Shown: positions 22,528 to 34,699 of the stretch, in pieces
How the letters are laid out: each line of letters starts with the position of its first letter
How positions within the stretch are numbered: the stretch's first letter is position 1
NCBI GenBank assembly: GCA_965153355.1
Contig: OZ231128.1
Span: forward strand, 13,702,001 to 13,766,000
DNA: 64,000 bases
Direction: 5' to 3'
Source of the DNA: Flaccisagitta enflata
Lineage: Eukaryota; Chaetognatha; Sagittoidea; Aphragmophora
The notes under the pieces: model-generated
What the model saw: the letters and a program-made list of their open reading frames with translations, nothing else
Told to the model about the DNA's origin: nothing
Database searches by the model: none
Made by a program: the position numbers and the translations under genes

Positions 22528-22688
22528 TTTTTAGTCGATTCTACACCTTGCTGTGTCGCTCCGTCCGGACATCCATCGGTCCGTCCATCCATCGGTCCAT
22601 CCATAACATTTGTAAATTGCTAGCAGTTCTCGCATCACTGCCTCTATCCAACCACCCGGGACTGGGATGCTGTGAATTTAGCCTTGTT
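22528..22688 (-). mobile_element. Family A element, AGTCGCGGAC subfamily, degenerate
   Basis: On the minus strand: AACAAGGCTAAATTCACAGC head, CAGTCCCGGGTGGTTGG box, a GACGGACC tract, CAAGGTGTAGAATCGACT tail, ending CTAAAAA. Half of the hairpin has been lost. Confidence 0.7.
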
Positions 22689-22775
22689 ATTGGTTTTTAG
22701 TCAAACCAGTACTTATTCAGGACAGTTTTTAGTAGAGTTTTAGTGCAGTTTTTGATGTTGCAAATTTTGAGGTCA

Positions 22776-22998
22776 TTTTTAGTCGCGTGCGCGCGACTCT
22801 ACAACCTGCTTTGTCTGTCGGTTGGTCGGTCGGTCAGTTGGTCGGTTGGTCAGTTGGTCGGTCGGTCGGTCACATTTTACTTTTTTTTATGATTTTATTT
22901 TTTTGACCTCACTGCTCCTGCCCAAATAGGCTAGTGACCTCAAATATGGCCCCTGCCCACCCGCACGCGACTTCGGTAGCTGTGTACCCGGCCTTGTT
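22776..22998 (-). mobile_element. Family A element, AGTCGCG subfamily, complete
   Basis: The minus-strand head AACAAGGCCGGGTACACAGC leads to AGTCGCGTGCGGGTGGGCAGG, a second box GGGCAGGAGCAGTGAGG, AAAATGTGACCGACC and a long GACC tract. The hairpin AGTCGCGCGCACGCGACT closes it, ending CTAAAAA. The hairpin's other arm AGTCGCGTGCG matches 11 nt of the head box. Confidence 0.87.
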
Positions 22999-22999
22999 T

Positions 23000-24950
23000 C
23001 TTCCCATTATCAAACTGAACTCTGAAAATTACTTTGTTACAGGTGCCTCTCTCCATTACCAAACTGGATGTTGTACAATTTTATTGGCCGTTGTTTCTCT
23101 CCAATATCCAACCGCAGCTGATCTGAAGTCAGTATCTCTTTTCTGTCGCTCCCTAGGGGGCAAGAATATCAATGAATATAAATGGTGGCTATAAATGAGT
23201 CTCTTTCTTTCTTTTCCTATCTTAGCATCGCAAATAGATTCCAATCTATTATTTGGAAGCCACTGCTTCAAGATGGACAGAATCTAGATGGTCACTCAGG
23301 TTATTGAGGCCCCTGTAAGCCAGCAGGCACACAATCATGGATGTAAGGAGCTCCAAAATTTGCCACGTTTATCTAGCATTTCAAGATCAAGTGAGGTCCC
23401 AGACTGACTTAGTAACCGACTTACCATATTTCTTCGAATTAGCACCCCCCCTTTTTTGAGAGAAAATGTCATGCCACCTATGTTTTTTAAAAAACTGCAT
23501 ATTAATAAACATGCAGTTTTTTTATATTTATTTTATTTTTTTTAACTTCATATGCTGATTTTACTATGAAAATGAATCTTTTTTTAACATGGAGGAGTGG
23601 GCGCTTATTAGAAGGTAAAACAGGCAAGGTCATTTTTTGATTTTGTAGGCGAACCAGGTGCTATTTACAGGAATTAGGGTATGGAAAGAGTGAAAAGTAT
23701 ATCATTCATGAATAAAAATCTCCCATCTAAATGCTTTCATTATCATACAGTTAAACCCCAAAGTAACGTATGTCAAGGGACCAATAAATTGTATTTACTA
23801 TAGTAGCTCCCTGATTATGGGAGTATCTTTCAAATTTGGCACTTCTCCGTTGTATCAATCTCAAGTACTGTTCCTAAGCTTCAATTTCATGTGTATATCA
23901 TCACAAAAAATATTCGGGAAGTGTAAGACCAAGGGGGTCAAAGGTCAGGGGGTCAAGTATGATCCCCCATAAGGGGTCAAAATTTCAAAGTGGTCAAAAT
24001 TTAATTCTTATTGCAGATTTGGATTCCTCTCAAAAAAGTAGCATAAGAAAGTAGTCTTCTTTTTTTGTATTTATCATTCTAAGTGGGTCAAAATTGGGGT
24101 CAAAGGTCAAAAACAACCCCGATCTGACCTCTCGAGAGGTCAAAAATCAAAACTCGGTAAAACACAATTCTGAGACCAGTTTTGGAATCCTCATAAAAAA
24201 ATAAGACCAAAAATGTTATTACCATTTTATCTTTTTCTTAAAAAATGGCTGTATAGATTGATGAAAACAGTCAGTATCTATTTACACATTTGAAAAATAC
24301 TAAAAATGGTCGATATAGCCGTAAGCTTCATGATATTTTATTGCTACATATCAAGCAAATCAACAATAAAAAAACTGAAATGAGTACCTCACAAGTTTAA
24401 TTGAGTGCATGAATCAAAGCAAAGTTATGAGTATAAGAAATATAGCAGTCTCATGAAATAACAAAGAGAGGATGGGGGGGCTCCTGCCAACCCACTTAGC
24501 AGCCCCCGTCCATATCTTTTAGTGCCCTGGCCCCATTTGAATGACTTCCCTTGCCCACTTGCAAGGGACTACCCATAGGTAGTAAGTGAGGCGTCGCTCT
24601 TTGATTTTAGCATTATATGGCTTTATTCGGGTCAAAAGTTTATACCTGTTTTGCAGCAATAAAACCTTTTTTAAAAGTTGAATTTAGGTTCAAGAGATAT
24701 ACAGCTAAATAGAGGGCTGACAAGAAGCATGTAAGGTCGATTTCCATGGCCATTCCGGACTAATTTTACGTTTTCAGATGGCAGAATTGAGTCTCAGGAG
24801 ATCTAAGAGCGCTAATTTGAGGCCCGAGAGAGCAAACTTAAGAAACCTAAATTGAGACCCAAATTAATCAGAAGCTAAGGTTTAAGGATGTCTCCTGCTA
24901 GAGCTCAAAGTTAACGTGCTGTAGAATACTGGCTGAAGTTAATTGCCAAA
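23000..24950. other. AT-rich unassigned sequence
   Basis: Mostly unique AT-rich sequence. GGGTCAAAGGTCA-type motifs recur between 23930 and 24160. A degenerate family A trace (GCCCTGGCCCC...CCCACTTGCAAGGGACT) lies at 24520-24590. No coding exon is convincing. Confidence 0.4.
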
Positions 24951-25015
24951 ATGCTCTTGTGATCTCAAATACGGCCGCTGCCCTCCTGCACGCAAATGGG
25001 ATATCTGTGCATCAT
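24951..25015 (-). mobile_element. Family A head fragment
   Basis: GATCTCAAATACGGCCGCTG, CCCTCCTGCACGCAAATGGG and ATCTGTGCATC correspond to the head half of the AGTCGCG subfamily. Confidence 0.5.
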
Positions 25016-25060
25016 TTTATCTGATTTTAAGGAAGATAACACTTAGTTGCTTAATGAAAG

Positions 25061-25182
25061 TTTTTAGTCGCGGTTGGTTTGTTGGTCCGTCTGACCTTCA
25101 CATTTTTGAATTCCTATCGGTTTTTGCATTACTGCTCCTGCCTAACTGTCCGCGACTGGATTGCTGCGTATCCAGCCTTATC
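25061..25182 (-). mobile_element. Family A element, AGTCGCGGAC subfamily, eroded
   Basis: On the minus strand: GATAAGGCTGGATACGCAGC, CAGTCGCGGACAGTTAGGC, ATGCAAAAACCGATAGG, a minimal GACC tract and CGCGACTAAAAA. The first hairpin arm is missing. Confidence 0.72.
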
Positions 25183-25189
25183 ATTTGTT

Positions 25190-25735
25190 AAAGCAGAGAA
25201 AGTTTCTATGACGGGATGGTCTCTCCTTATAACAAATTATTGATGGTTTTATCAGCTCTTTTAAGACAGAACGAGGATTATGCACGGAATTTAACCCAGT
25301 GGTTCATTATAGTAAGGCTCAATTACTTGAATGAATGGGTTTGACATTGAAGACTAACACAAATTACAAAGCAGGGCATTTGTTAAAAAAAACTTGCTTC
25401 GTGGGATAGCAAATCAAAGTCAAATATGACTTTTCCAACAGGGTCCCCTAAAAAACTACATTATTCAGTAAAGAATATGTCAAATATTGTAAGCAATGAG
25501 AGTACTACCTTCACCAAAAAAATCTTTACTCGTTGAAAAAAAAGTTCATTTATTGATGTGAAAGTGGATACAAATTGATTGTAAAATTTAGTGTGAGCCC
25601 TCTTTGACTTAATCACGGCCGCCAATTGTCGGGCACGCGATTTTTAGAGCTTTTCGAGGTATTCTAGATTCCTTTCTTTCGCTACGTTAAGACTTAAAGC
25701 TTCGAAGAGACTCATCAAATCATAGAAAAATTGGT
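25190..25735. other. Unassigned AT-rich sequence
   Basis: No gene, RNA or repeat recognised. Confidence 0.35.
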
Positions 25736-25738
25736 GAC

Positions 25739-25975
25739 ATAAATGAAGCCCCTCTAATTTGCAAGCATTGTACGCAAACCGTATCTGTTTATCTCAATGC
25801 GTTTGGAAGTAATTTGATGAATAGTAAAATGATATCATTTGAAGACTGTGTTCAAATGGCAAAAGCGAAATTGAATTATTTCATTCAAGGTTGAATAACT
25901 TTTGAACAAATCGCGTTAGGGAGGTGTGGTTTGCGTAGATTGCTTGCAAATTTAAAGGGCTTTAATTTGAACAGG
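25739..25975. mobile_element. Foldback element (GCAAGCATTGTACGCAAACC arms)
   Basis: AAGCCCCTCTAATTTGCAAGCA...GTACGCAAACC at the left is matched inverted by GGTTTGCGTAGATTGCTTGC and AAATTTAAAGGGCTTT at the right. The middle is AT-rich and also partly self-complementary. Target duplication not established. Confidence 0.65.
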
Positions 25976-26078
25976 CCTGTATAACCAGAGATATTGGTAA
26001 AAACATCAGTAAAGATCATTTTGGTTGAATAAGTTTTAGTCTATTGGAGAGGCATTGCACGTACAGACAGCGTAACTT

Positions 26079-26173
26079 TAAAATGGTTTATTAGTTATGA
26101 GGAATTATGCACAAATTGTCATGTACGGCTTGTCAATTCGTACATGATTACTCATAAATAATAAACCATTTTC
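26079..26173. repeat. Short imperfect palindrome
   Basis: AAAATGGTTTATTAGTTATG at the left and CATAAATAATAAACCATTTT at the right, with a TCATGTACGG/CGTACATGA inner pair. Possibly a tiny MITE. Confidence 0.65.
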
Positions 26174-26578
26174 AAGTTTTAGTCTACGTTTAAATGATTC
26201 CTTCACAGACATGAGTGTACATTGGGGAAAAGCTCCTTCACTCGTTGCCTAGATAACCCTCTTATTCACTAGCTATTAGGATCATCTCAGTTTTTTTTAA
26301 AGTGTTGTTTTTTCCTAAACAAAAAAGAGAAAAATTTAAACCGTCGTCCTAGTGGAAGAGAACAATATGCTGATCTGGAATCTTTAATGTGAGCTCAATG
26401 AGGCAAGTATTTTCATTTTTAAGATGCCGGGACTGAAAATGAAAAAAGGAAATTGTTCAAAATTATAAATTTTTGCTGATGATTAGGAAGTTTATTCCAT
26501 GGTTTGAATGACATAAACTCAAATCCATTTGGACTAGAAGCCAGGTCTCAAGAAACTATTCTGGGCCCCCTACTCTAA

Positions 26579-27173
26579 TTACAGGGTGATCAATCTCAAA
26601 GTGGGAAAAGTATTAAGCTTACATTCCTATATGCATCAAGTCTGTGGTCTGAGATCAATTTTCTTTCATAGTACTATGTTTGACGTTTTTTGTGTTAAAA
26701 TTTCATTGGTTTAGCTTGAATAGTTTGGCCACAACATCAATTTGAAGTAAAACAATGATTTACCGTTTTAGCTGAAAATCTAGTGAGAATTTCAAAGCAG
26801 ATTTTCTTGAAATTCCTCTCATCTCTCAATGACTTGAGCTACAGTTGCCTGATTGGTTTCAAATCAAAGATATTTGCATAATCTTTCATTTGAAACCAAT
26901 TTGAAGTCCATAGCTCAAGTTAATTGGAGATTAAAGAAATTTTAAAAAAATCTGTTTTGAAAATCAAACAAGGTTTTTAGCTAAAACTATAAATGATTGT
27001 TTTACTTCAAAGTGATGTTGTGGTCAAACTATTCAAGCTAAACCAATGAAATTTTAACACAAAAAACGTCAAACATAGTACTATAAAAGAAAATTGATCT
27101 CACATCATAGACGTGATGCATACAGGAATGTAAGCTTAATACTTTTCCCACTTTGAGATTGATCACCCGGTAT
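26579..27173. mobile_element. TA-flanked full-length palindromic element
   Basis: TACAGGGTGATCAATCTCAA at the left and TTGAGATTGATCACCCGGTA at the right. Complementarity continues inward through TTTGACGTTTTTTGTGTTAA and TTTAGCTTGAATAGTTTGG to GGTTTCAAAT/ATTTGAAACC near 26876. Terminal TA on both sides and CAGGGTG ends suit a Tc1/mariner-type non-autonomous element. Too short for, and lacking, a transposase. Confidence 0.82.
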
Positions 27174-27331
27174 TTTTGTCAATGTTAATAATGGTGACCT
27201 GTTTTAGCTAGAGCTTAAGGTCAATGCTGTTTATTTCAAACAATGAGGCAGTTTTGCACTTTTCATGATTCTTTGACCCCTTTTTGGATTGTTACATTTC
27301 ATGTTGATTAGAAAAAATTATTATAAATAAA

Positions 27332-27392
27332 TAAGTCCAAGTAGGTCAAGTAGGTGCGCCGTGTAGACTCTCAAACATTTGCACCACCGACC
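27332..27392 (+). mobile_element. Family A head fragment, AGGTGCG subfamily
   Basis: CCAAGTAGGTCAAGTAGGTGCGCCGTGTAGA matches the head of the 3224-3350 copy. It breaks off just before another family A element. Confidence 0.6.
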
Positions 27393-27395
27393 AAA

Positions 27396-27550
27396 AACAA
27401 GGCCGGATTCACGGATACACGGCAATCCAGTCGAGGACGGTTGGGCAGCAGCAATAATGCAAAAAACGCTTGCAATTTAAAAACGTTATGGACGGTCCGA
27501 CGGACCGACTGACATGGCAAGGTGCGGAGTAGCGTGTCCGCGACTGAAGA
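27396..27550 (+). mobile_element. Family A element, AGTCGCGGAC subfamily
   Basis: Head AACAAGGCCGGATTCACGG has an internal GGATACACGG duplication. Then come CAGTCGAGGACGGTTGGGCAG, ATGCAAAAAACGCTTG, a short GACGGACC tract and GTAGCGTGTCCGCGACTGAAG. The tail's reverse complement, AGTCGCGGAC, matches the head box at 9 of 10 bases. Confidence 0.82.
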
Positions 27551-27634
27551 AAACGTAAATGGACATGAAGAGGAAATTAGATGCTCGTGTTTTGATAAGA
27601 TTCATCAGCTATGGCCAGCTATGGCCAGCTAGAA

Positions 27635-27636
<2 letters not shown>

Positions 27637-27725
<89 letters not shown>
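27637..27725. repeat. (CA)n microsatellite
   Basis: About 44 CA units, preceded by a duplicated GCTATGGCCA. Confidence 0.97.
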
Positions 27726-27728
<3 letters not shown>

Positions 27729-27831
27729 AGAAAGCAAAACAAACTTATTATTGGTGGTCTCAATGACATAAGATGCCCTGTAGTTACCTTTGTCTTATCT
27801 AAGATCAAAAGCCTACATTTCAGTAAGACTG

Positions 27832-27884
27832 CCAACAGACCAACCGACAGACAGACATACCAACTCTATTCACGCGACTAAAAA
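27832..27884 (+). mobile_element. Family A tail fragment
   Basis: AACAGACCAACCGACAGACAG and CACGCGACTAAAAA. Only the tetranucleotide tract and last hairpin arm remain. Confidence 0.6.
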
Positions 27885-27960
27885 GAAAAAGAAGAAGGTG
27901 ACAACAAAGAAGAAAAAAGGAGATGAAAAAAAGACTAAGATGGAGAAAAAGACGATGAGG

Positions 27961-28034
27961 TAACGTGGGGTCACAATATCATTGTGACGGGTGGGCAGGG
28001 GTAACAAACCCTAGGGCTCACCCCAACCCCACCT

Positions 28035-28123
<89 letters not shown>

Positions 28124-28250
28124 CCAACAACAGCATCATAAATGCCCGTTTTTTGCATCTTCAACTCAAGCGTGATGGATTAATGACACAGACAGACTGA
28201 CAAACTGATGGAGGAAGCCTATTAAAGATTTGCGTGGTTGCAACTAAAAA
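27961..28250 (+). mobile_element. Family A element with internal (CA)n, CAATATTGT subfamily
   Basis: Head region GTGGGGTCACAATATCATTG, GACGGGTGGGCAGGGGT, CCCCAACCCCACC, a CA array of about 42 units (28038-28121), CCCGTTTTTTGCATCTTCAA, a GACAGACTGAC tract, GAAGCCTATTAAAG and the hairpin remnant TTGCGTGGTTGCAACTAAAAA. The interior of this subfamily holds the CA array. Confidence 0.72.
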
Positions 28251-28254
28251 GGAG

Positions 28255-28965
28255 AAGAAGATGGGAACATTGCAAAAGCAAAACTTTCAAAAAACACCAT
28301 TTTACTGCAAGCTAAAACCGCCAAAGTTGCGTTCACATGCTCTCGTTGAGGTTCGATTCAGCGAGAAATCTGTGTAATCGGCGACTCGATTGGTGACACT
28401 CACCCCTGTCACAAACACGGCTTGGTGGTACACTTCCACTTAATATATCGTTCTGATATTGTGCACAGGTCTAATAGACAGGTATAGCTCCCGTTTGAGT
28501 CCACGGATATCTTGATCCGTCCCGAAATCAGGAAGCTAACTATAGGTGGATTTCCCTTATTGCCAACATAGAAATTAAAAGGAATTGACATGAAGTTCAT
28601 AGATCCGTTATAGGCGGACTTCCGTTACTCTTGGATCCGTTACAGCGGGATTTAACTGTTTTTCAAACAAATTTCTTATTTTTCTTATTTTTCTTATTTT
28701 TCTTATTTCTCTTATTTTTCAGCACAAAATTCTCTCCTAATTGAAGACCGACTGAATTTTCAAGACCTGTTTTTACCACGTCTATTGACGTGGTGGATGT
28801 GGCGTCTCCTACATCCATGTACACATATAATGCTCCTCAAGACAAACAGGCAGTATGAAATTGAAAGTCAGACCATATTGACAGACTGACAGACATGAGC
28901 TTTCAAAGACTCTGGCGAACTTTTGGCGCGCGTCCAAAACCTTTTACCTTATCACCTTGCTGTTA
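28255..28965. other. Unassigned sequence
   Basis: Unique-looking sequence with a TTTTTCTTA repeat at 28676-28722. GGTTCGATTC at 28347 is not set in a tRNA fold. Confidence 0.35.
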
Positions 28966-28984
28966 CATTGTGTAAATAACGCGT

Positions 28985-29265
28985 TTGGGGGCCTCTTTAG
29001 TCAGAGACAATCGCGTTTTTTTATAGGCCACTCGTTGATTCGCTCGCATCGCTCACTCCACTCACTCACTCCGCAGCGCTCCGCTTCGCTACGCTCGCTT
29101 CACTCGCTCACTCTGTTCGCGGGCTCGCTCACTCACTTTGCTCACTCCCTCATGGAACAATTGAAATTTATGAATATGTGTTCACGCTGTAATCGCATTT
29201 AATGGGAACAAACGCGTTTTTCATCTTCACCAGAAACACGCCCATAGACGCTAAAGTGGTTGAAA
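28985..29265. mobile_element. Element D, copy 1
   Basis: Ends GGGGGCCTCTTTAGTCAGAG and TTTTCATCTTCACCAGAAAC-ACGCCC match the ends of the inverted copy at 31919-32196. The interior is rich in CGCTC/CACTC octamers (CTCACTCACTCCGCAGCGC). The inverted ends GGGYGTTTCTAGT suit a DNA-transposon MITE of uncertain superfamily. Confidence 0.72.
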
Positions 29266-29323
29266 TTTGTAAGGCTAATCTTTCTCTCAAAATGTGACCA
29301 TTCGTGCGAGCGAGGGTCTGTCT

Positions 29324-29491
<168 letters not shown>

Positions 29492-29761
29492 TGTGTAACG
29501 CGGGGTCAAACACCGTAAAAAAATTTGAAACATCGACTTTTTTTCTCCTTTTTTTTCAAGGCTTAAAAACTAGGAAACCGAATAATTCGGTTGAATAACT
29601 TTGAAAAATGGGAAGAGAGAAAAAGAGAGAGAATGGAGAAATGAAGAAAACCAGTGGCTTCCTCCTTTTTTGTTGAGGCTAAGAAATGAGCGTAAAGGAA
29701 AGGAATAGGAAAAAATGAAAAAAAAAGAGAGAGAGAGAGAGAATAAGAGAGGGAGCCATAT

Positions 29762-29907
29762 CTAAAGTCACCCGACCATGTGGGCAGGAGCAGTGAGGTC
29801 AAAGAAATAAAATCATAAAAAAGTAAAGTGTGACCGACCGACTAACCGGCCGACCGACCGACCGACGGACAAAGCGGGTTGCAGAGTCGCGTGCACGCGA
29901 CTAAAAA
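29762..29907 (+). mobile_element. Family A element, AGTCGCG subfamily, 5'-truncated
   Basis: Starts in the second box (CATGTGGGCAGGAGCAGTGAGG), then AAAGTGTGACCGACC, a tetranucleotide tract, GCGGGTTGCAG and the perfect palindrome AGTCGCGTGCACGCGACT, ending CTAAAAA. Confidence 0.8.
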
Positions 29908-30361
29908 AAAAGAATAAGAGAGAGTATTGATGAAATTACACACAAATGTTGTGACAACCATTGCAGATAGCTTCAGATCGTTGGAACAAGGATTCCCTGT
30001 CTTTAAGCTAGGTAATCAAAAAATTTCAACTGAAAAAGAAAACTTTGATTTAAAAGAAAACAAAAAAACTGAAGTAATCGCGTTTTAGGCTGTGTTTTTT
30101 CCCCTCTATCATCTCCATCAAAACAATCTAACGCAATTTCTGTAATTCAACCAGGTTAGCCTGTGTCACTTCGCTCAGGATTGTTTTGATTGCGATTTTA
30201 GCATTTTATAAGAATGATCATGAATGATTGCAGATGTTATGGTAAGCGCTCATATTAAAATTGTATTTCAAATCTCATTGTTTCTGAGCGTAGATGCCGT
30301 AGGTCATCCCGATCGGAATGGACATCCAAGGATGTAAACGAGTTACTGTTTATAATCCAGT

Positions 30362-30596
<235 letters not shown>

Positions 30597-30644
30597 GGAC
30601 AGACAGAGAGACAAACAGAGAGACAGACACGGACAGGCTAAGAC

Positions 30645-31155
30645 AGACAAACGGGTGGATAGGGTGTTGGGGTTGAAGAGACAGAGACAGAGACAGAGAT
30701 AGAAACAGCACTAATGAGAAAGATAAGAGGAAATACAGAGACAGACAAACCGCCGATGGATATTACAATACAGTTTGGCAGATAAAGAGAAGCAACGAAG
30801 ATAGAATTTTTAACAATTAAAAGAAATTTCATACCTTATAAAAGCGTAAACGCAAAGAGATGTAGGATTGGCTAATGCATCGAGGAAGGTGAGGAAGAGG
30901 CGTGGCAGTGGTCATTCATCAGCTTTGCAGCTTTGGCTTTCTGCCCCTAACGCGTTTTGCTGGTTAAACCCAAACCATAACTCAACTCGAGACATCGCGA
31001 AAGTGAAAGCCATGACTGACATCACACTTCCAAAAAAGTCCACAAAATCTCGTTTTTTTACCTGCCCATTTTCCCCCTTGTCTCCCCTTTTCCCATTCAC
31101 TCCTATTGCCCATGTTCCTCTTATTCACCCCTGTTAAAGTGTTAGTGTTATCTAA
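30645..31155. other. Unassigned sequence
   Basis: Mixed sequence with GACAGAGACAGA at the start and a CCCCTT/CCCATT-rich stretch near 31070-31130. No convincing gene. Confidence 0.35.
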
Positions 31156-31160
31156 GATCA

Positions 31161-31232
31161 TAAGATACGCCAACGCATCTCTCAAAAATGTCTGTCTGTC
31201 TGTCGGTTGATTGGTTGATCAATAACACACAA
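31161..31232 (-). mobile_element. Family A tail fragment
   Basis: On the plus strand AGATACGCCAACGCATCT is an imperfect terminal hairpin, followed by a GTCT/GGTT tract. The head half is absent. Confidence 0.55.
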
Positions 31233-31234
31233 GT

Positions 31235-31915
31235 TGGGAATGCCTGGCACACTAAATTGGGTGTATTAGCCCATGTATCCGACCTGATACTCTTCTGACC
31301 ATGACCTTTTTCATTCCTCCTTGTTCTTCTTGCTTCCAGTGTCCCATTATAGTTACCCCTGTGCCTTAAATTAATCTTCTTGTACCTCATCCAAAGCAAA
31401 CCATACAATTTGGCTACTCAAGTGGCAAGATCATGGTGTTCAGCATATTAGAACGGAATGTCTAACTTTTCTTGTTTTCTACCTGTCCAATAGTGAATAA
31501 AGTCTGTGTGTTTATTATCAGTGTCATGAATGGAACAAGTGGTATGAGAGGAAAAGTGTCTCATCTGCAAGTTACTAAGGTCTGTATGACCTTCCTAACA
31601 AGTTTTTCAGATGCGTGATGGCGATTTTAGGTGCATCGTTGTACTCTTGGGTACTTGCTCTAAAGCGCGATATCACTTCAATAACTTCAAGTTTTGACAT
31701 AAGTTACATGGTTTGCATGTAAATGAACTAGATTTAAACATGGTTCACATGAATCAAAGTAGAACCAGTGACCTTTATTCTTGATCCCTCCTCCCCTCTC
31801 GTCTCTCTCTCTCTCCATCTTTCCCCAACTCTCTCTCTCATACAAGAGTTTCCCTCCCAAACGAAATGTCACGCTTTGAGTTATTGGATCTTTGTTTCCG
31901 CATAAAGTGCTAAGA
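31235..31915. other. Unassigned sequence
   Basis: Unique-looking, no recognised gene. A short TCTCTCTCTC run lies at about 31802. Confidence 0.35.
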
Positions 31916-31918
31916 CGG

Positions 31919-32196
31919 AGGGCGTGTTTCTAGTGAAGATGAAAAACGCTTTCGTTTCCATTGAACGCGTTCACAGCATGAACACATGATTTTAACACAT
32001 AATTTTAACTGTCTCACAAGGGAGTGAGCGAAGTGAGTGAGCGAGCCCATGAACGGAGTGAGCAAGCAAACCGAGCGTAGCGTAGCGAAGCGCTGCAGAG
32101 CGAGTGTGCGGAGTGAGCGGTGCGAGCGAGCGAGCGTAGCAAGCGACTGATTGGCCTGTTTAAAAACACGCTTGTCTTTGACTAGAAACACCCCCG
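31919..32196. mobile_element. Element D, copy 2, inverted relative to copy 1
   Basis: GGGCGTGTTTCTAGTGAAGA at the left and TTGACTAGAAACACCCCC at the right are inverted ends. The interior holds GAGTGAGCGAAGTGAGTGAG and CGAGCGTAGCGTAGCGAAGC. CGGAG borders both sides, a possible 5-bp target duplication that overlaps the ends ambiguously. Confidence 0.75.
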
Positions 32197-32392
32197 GAGT
32201 ATGGGAGAAAAGGAAAAAAGTGAGGCAGCTTACGATTTAAGCACCTCTGCCACCTGTTTAGATATTTGTTGCCTGAAAACACACAAATCCGGCCATGCCA
32301 AAACTGGGTTTATGGGGATGGATAGGCCCAAAATGATCAGCAACCATTGACCAAATACTGCTTCAACCTACTAGTATGAATAGAAAAAAAAG

Positions 32393-32440
32393 TACCGCGG
32401 GGTTACAATATCGTCGCGGACGGGTGGGCAGGCACATACA
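32393..32440 (+). mobile_element. Family A head fragment, CAATATTGT subfamily
   Basis: CGCGGGGTTACAATATCGTC and GCGGACGGGTGGGCAGG. No tail follows. Confidence 0.55.
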
Positions 32441-32513
32441 ACTTCATTCCACACCCCCTTTCACACACACTTTACCTATCTTTGTCCTTGTCTTATTTAC
32501 TTATACAGGGTGT

Positions 32514-33274
32514 ATCACATCAAACAGGACAAAAGAAAACGATGTATTTTTGCTTCTAGAAGTGCAAAATCATTTCTGAAAACTGTTTCTAAAAGATAAC
32601 TTCAGACGATTTTTGAATGATACAGACTTTTGCTAGTCATGGTTAACACATACCCTCAACAAAACCATAAAAAAATGCTTTTTTTTAGCAAAAAATGCTA
32701 ATTTCTATCCCAATTCAAGGTTTTTCCTTAGATTTTCCTAGCTATATACAGATATAGATGACAAAAAATTGTCAGAAATGTTTGTCAGTTAAGCTAGGAT
32801 ACTGAAGATTGGGATTCCCTCATGACCTTTGTCAAAATTGTATCATTAAATATAGTTATTGACTTTTTTATCAATGCACATAAAAAATTTTTGTGATGAA
32901 AATTACAAAAAAGTCTCTGGACCCAACCAATACTGTACAATTTTCTCATTTTTTGCACAGGTATGATTTTACCTCACAATATCTTTAATTCAAGACCATT
33001 GCCAGGATTGTAGCACTATTTGTTTGGAAATAAGAGTGGGATAAAAGGATGCTTGTCAATGCTCAACAAAACAAGCAAAAACTCAAAGTAAAAACTATAC
33101 TTTGCTCTAAATAATACAAAGGGATTCAGTTTTCTTAATGAGCCTTTGGCAAAATACAGATATAAAAATCGTTTTTTAAGAGCTTTCTGAACCTGTTTAC
33201 AGAATCATTCTACCATTTCTAGAAGCAAAGATACATCGTTTTCTTTGGTCCTGTTTGGGGTGGTACTCCATGTA
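32514..33274. mobile_element. TACAGGGTG-ended palindromic element
   Basis: TACAGGGTGTATCACATCAA...AACAGGAC...GAAAACGATGTAT and GCTTCTAGAA at the left are matched inverted by TTCTAGAAGC, ATACATCGTTTTC, GTCCTGTTTGGGGTGGTACT and CCATGTA at the right. TA at both limits and the CAGGGTG-like end suit the Tc1/mariner group. The 761 bp contain no open frame of useful length. Confidence 0.72.
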
Positions 33275-33279
33275 TATGG

Positions 33280-34365
33280 AATGAAAGTCAATTCTTTTAC
33301 TATCTAAGAAAAAAGTTTGGCGACACTTCAGGTTGGCAGCATGTTTCCCCCCTCATATGCACAAAACTTGTGTATCTGATCGTTTTTAGTTATTTTTATA
33401 TCTAAACTAACTAGAACAAAGGAGAAAAACAATCTTCAATCCAATTAAGGGACAGCGAGTTTGGTTTGTTTATTACAACTAAGAGGTGGTTGTGGTAATG
33501 ATAGTAGATTTTGGTTTTGCCTCTAAATTTGTACTTACTTCCTTCCAAAATTCTGACAAAATCCATGAGATTATAAAACTAGAGGCCAAGATAACCAGCA
33601 TGTGCAATCCGGGCACAAGCCATATATTTTTAGTAGAAATTTGTGAGTACTAGCATTTAATAAAAGATAGGAATAAATAGATTCTAATTTTTTCACATTT
33701 TAAAAGCATAATGGTACATCTCAAACATACGTCATTTCTAAACGTTTGACGACAGCATGAGATTGCGTTTATCAGAGGAGATTTTTCACGTAGACAAAAT
33801 GCTCATGTAAATTCATGCATTTATTCAACGGGAAGTTGAGCTATCTCTCATTAAAGGTGTCGCCAAACATATTTCCTAGGTAGTACTCATCATGAACTGG
33901 CTGCACAAAAATCTATTCAACTATCATTTTTGGCCATAAAGAGTCAATACATGTGTAAAGAAGAGCACCATTGGGAGAGCCTAAGAAGGGGTATTACCCT
34001 GCATCTTTCATTGATTTTGAGAAAAATCAATCTTTGGAATTTTTCTTCTTCTCAAGCTGAAGCGGAAAGGCAAAAACAATTTCAAATGAAGGGAACCTCA
34101 AGACAACAACTCCCTTCCGCAATTTTTCTTCAGTTTTCAACGTGCATGTAGTCTTCTTATAATTAAGCTTAACGGACTGTTTTGATGAGGAAATCAAAGA
34201 AAAGAAAAGCGGCGGCATATGAAAATCCGGTATGACTATCTTCATGCCCACTAATGGTGTAGCACTTTTGAGTTTCGATACATGTAGAATGACAGAAAAA
34301 TATTTATGCCCAATGAAAATTATGTCATTTAGATCAGCTTGGTAATCTAGGTTTTCAGTCCTTTT
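33280..34365. other. AT-rich unassigned sequence
   Basis: No repeat, RNA or exon recognised. Short frames near 33930-34250 are open on both strands and match nothing I know. Confidence 0.35.
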
Positions 34366-34370
34366 CTATG

Positions 34371-34520
34371 CCTTATAGTCGAGAACTCGCGACTTTGGAA
34401 CATGCCGCGTCCGTCAGTCGGTCCATACGTCCGTCATTTTTTTTCAATGTAAGCGGTTTTTCGCTATACTGCCCCTGCCCACCCGTCCGCAATAATATTG
34501 CGACCTTGCGTCAATCGTTA
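34371..34520 (-). mobile_element. Family A element, CAATATTGT subfamily, eroded
   Basis: On the minus strand: TAACGATTGACGCAAGGTCG, CAATATTATTGCGGACGGGTGG, AAACCGCTTACATTG, a GACGTATGGACCGACTG tract, then AGTCGCGAGTTCTCGACT as a complete hairpin. Head derived from one subfamily and tail closer to AGTCGCG suggest a recombinant. Confidence 0.65.
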
Positions 34521-34699
34521 TTTTCCTCATCTTCATCCTCTTGCATTGCCAGGCGCCAGAGAAGCAATCAAATTCGATTTTGCGTTCATGAGTTTATGTA
34601 AATTACATGACTGAAGAAAATCACGCTCGCAATTAAATGCTCACATGCGAAGTTGATGTGTCGTTTTAGCACATTTCCTTTTGGATTGAGTAGCTGTGG

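Noticed and set aside
28340-28370. tRNA B-box GGTTCGATTC
   Set aside because: No A-box at the right distance and no cloverleaf could be drawn.
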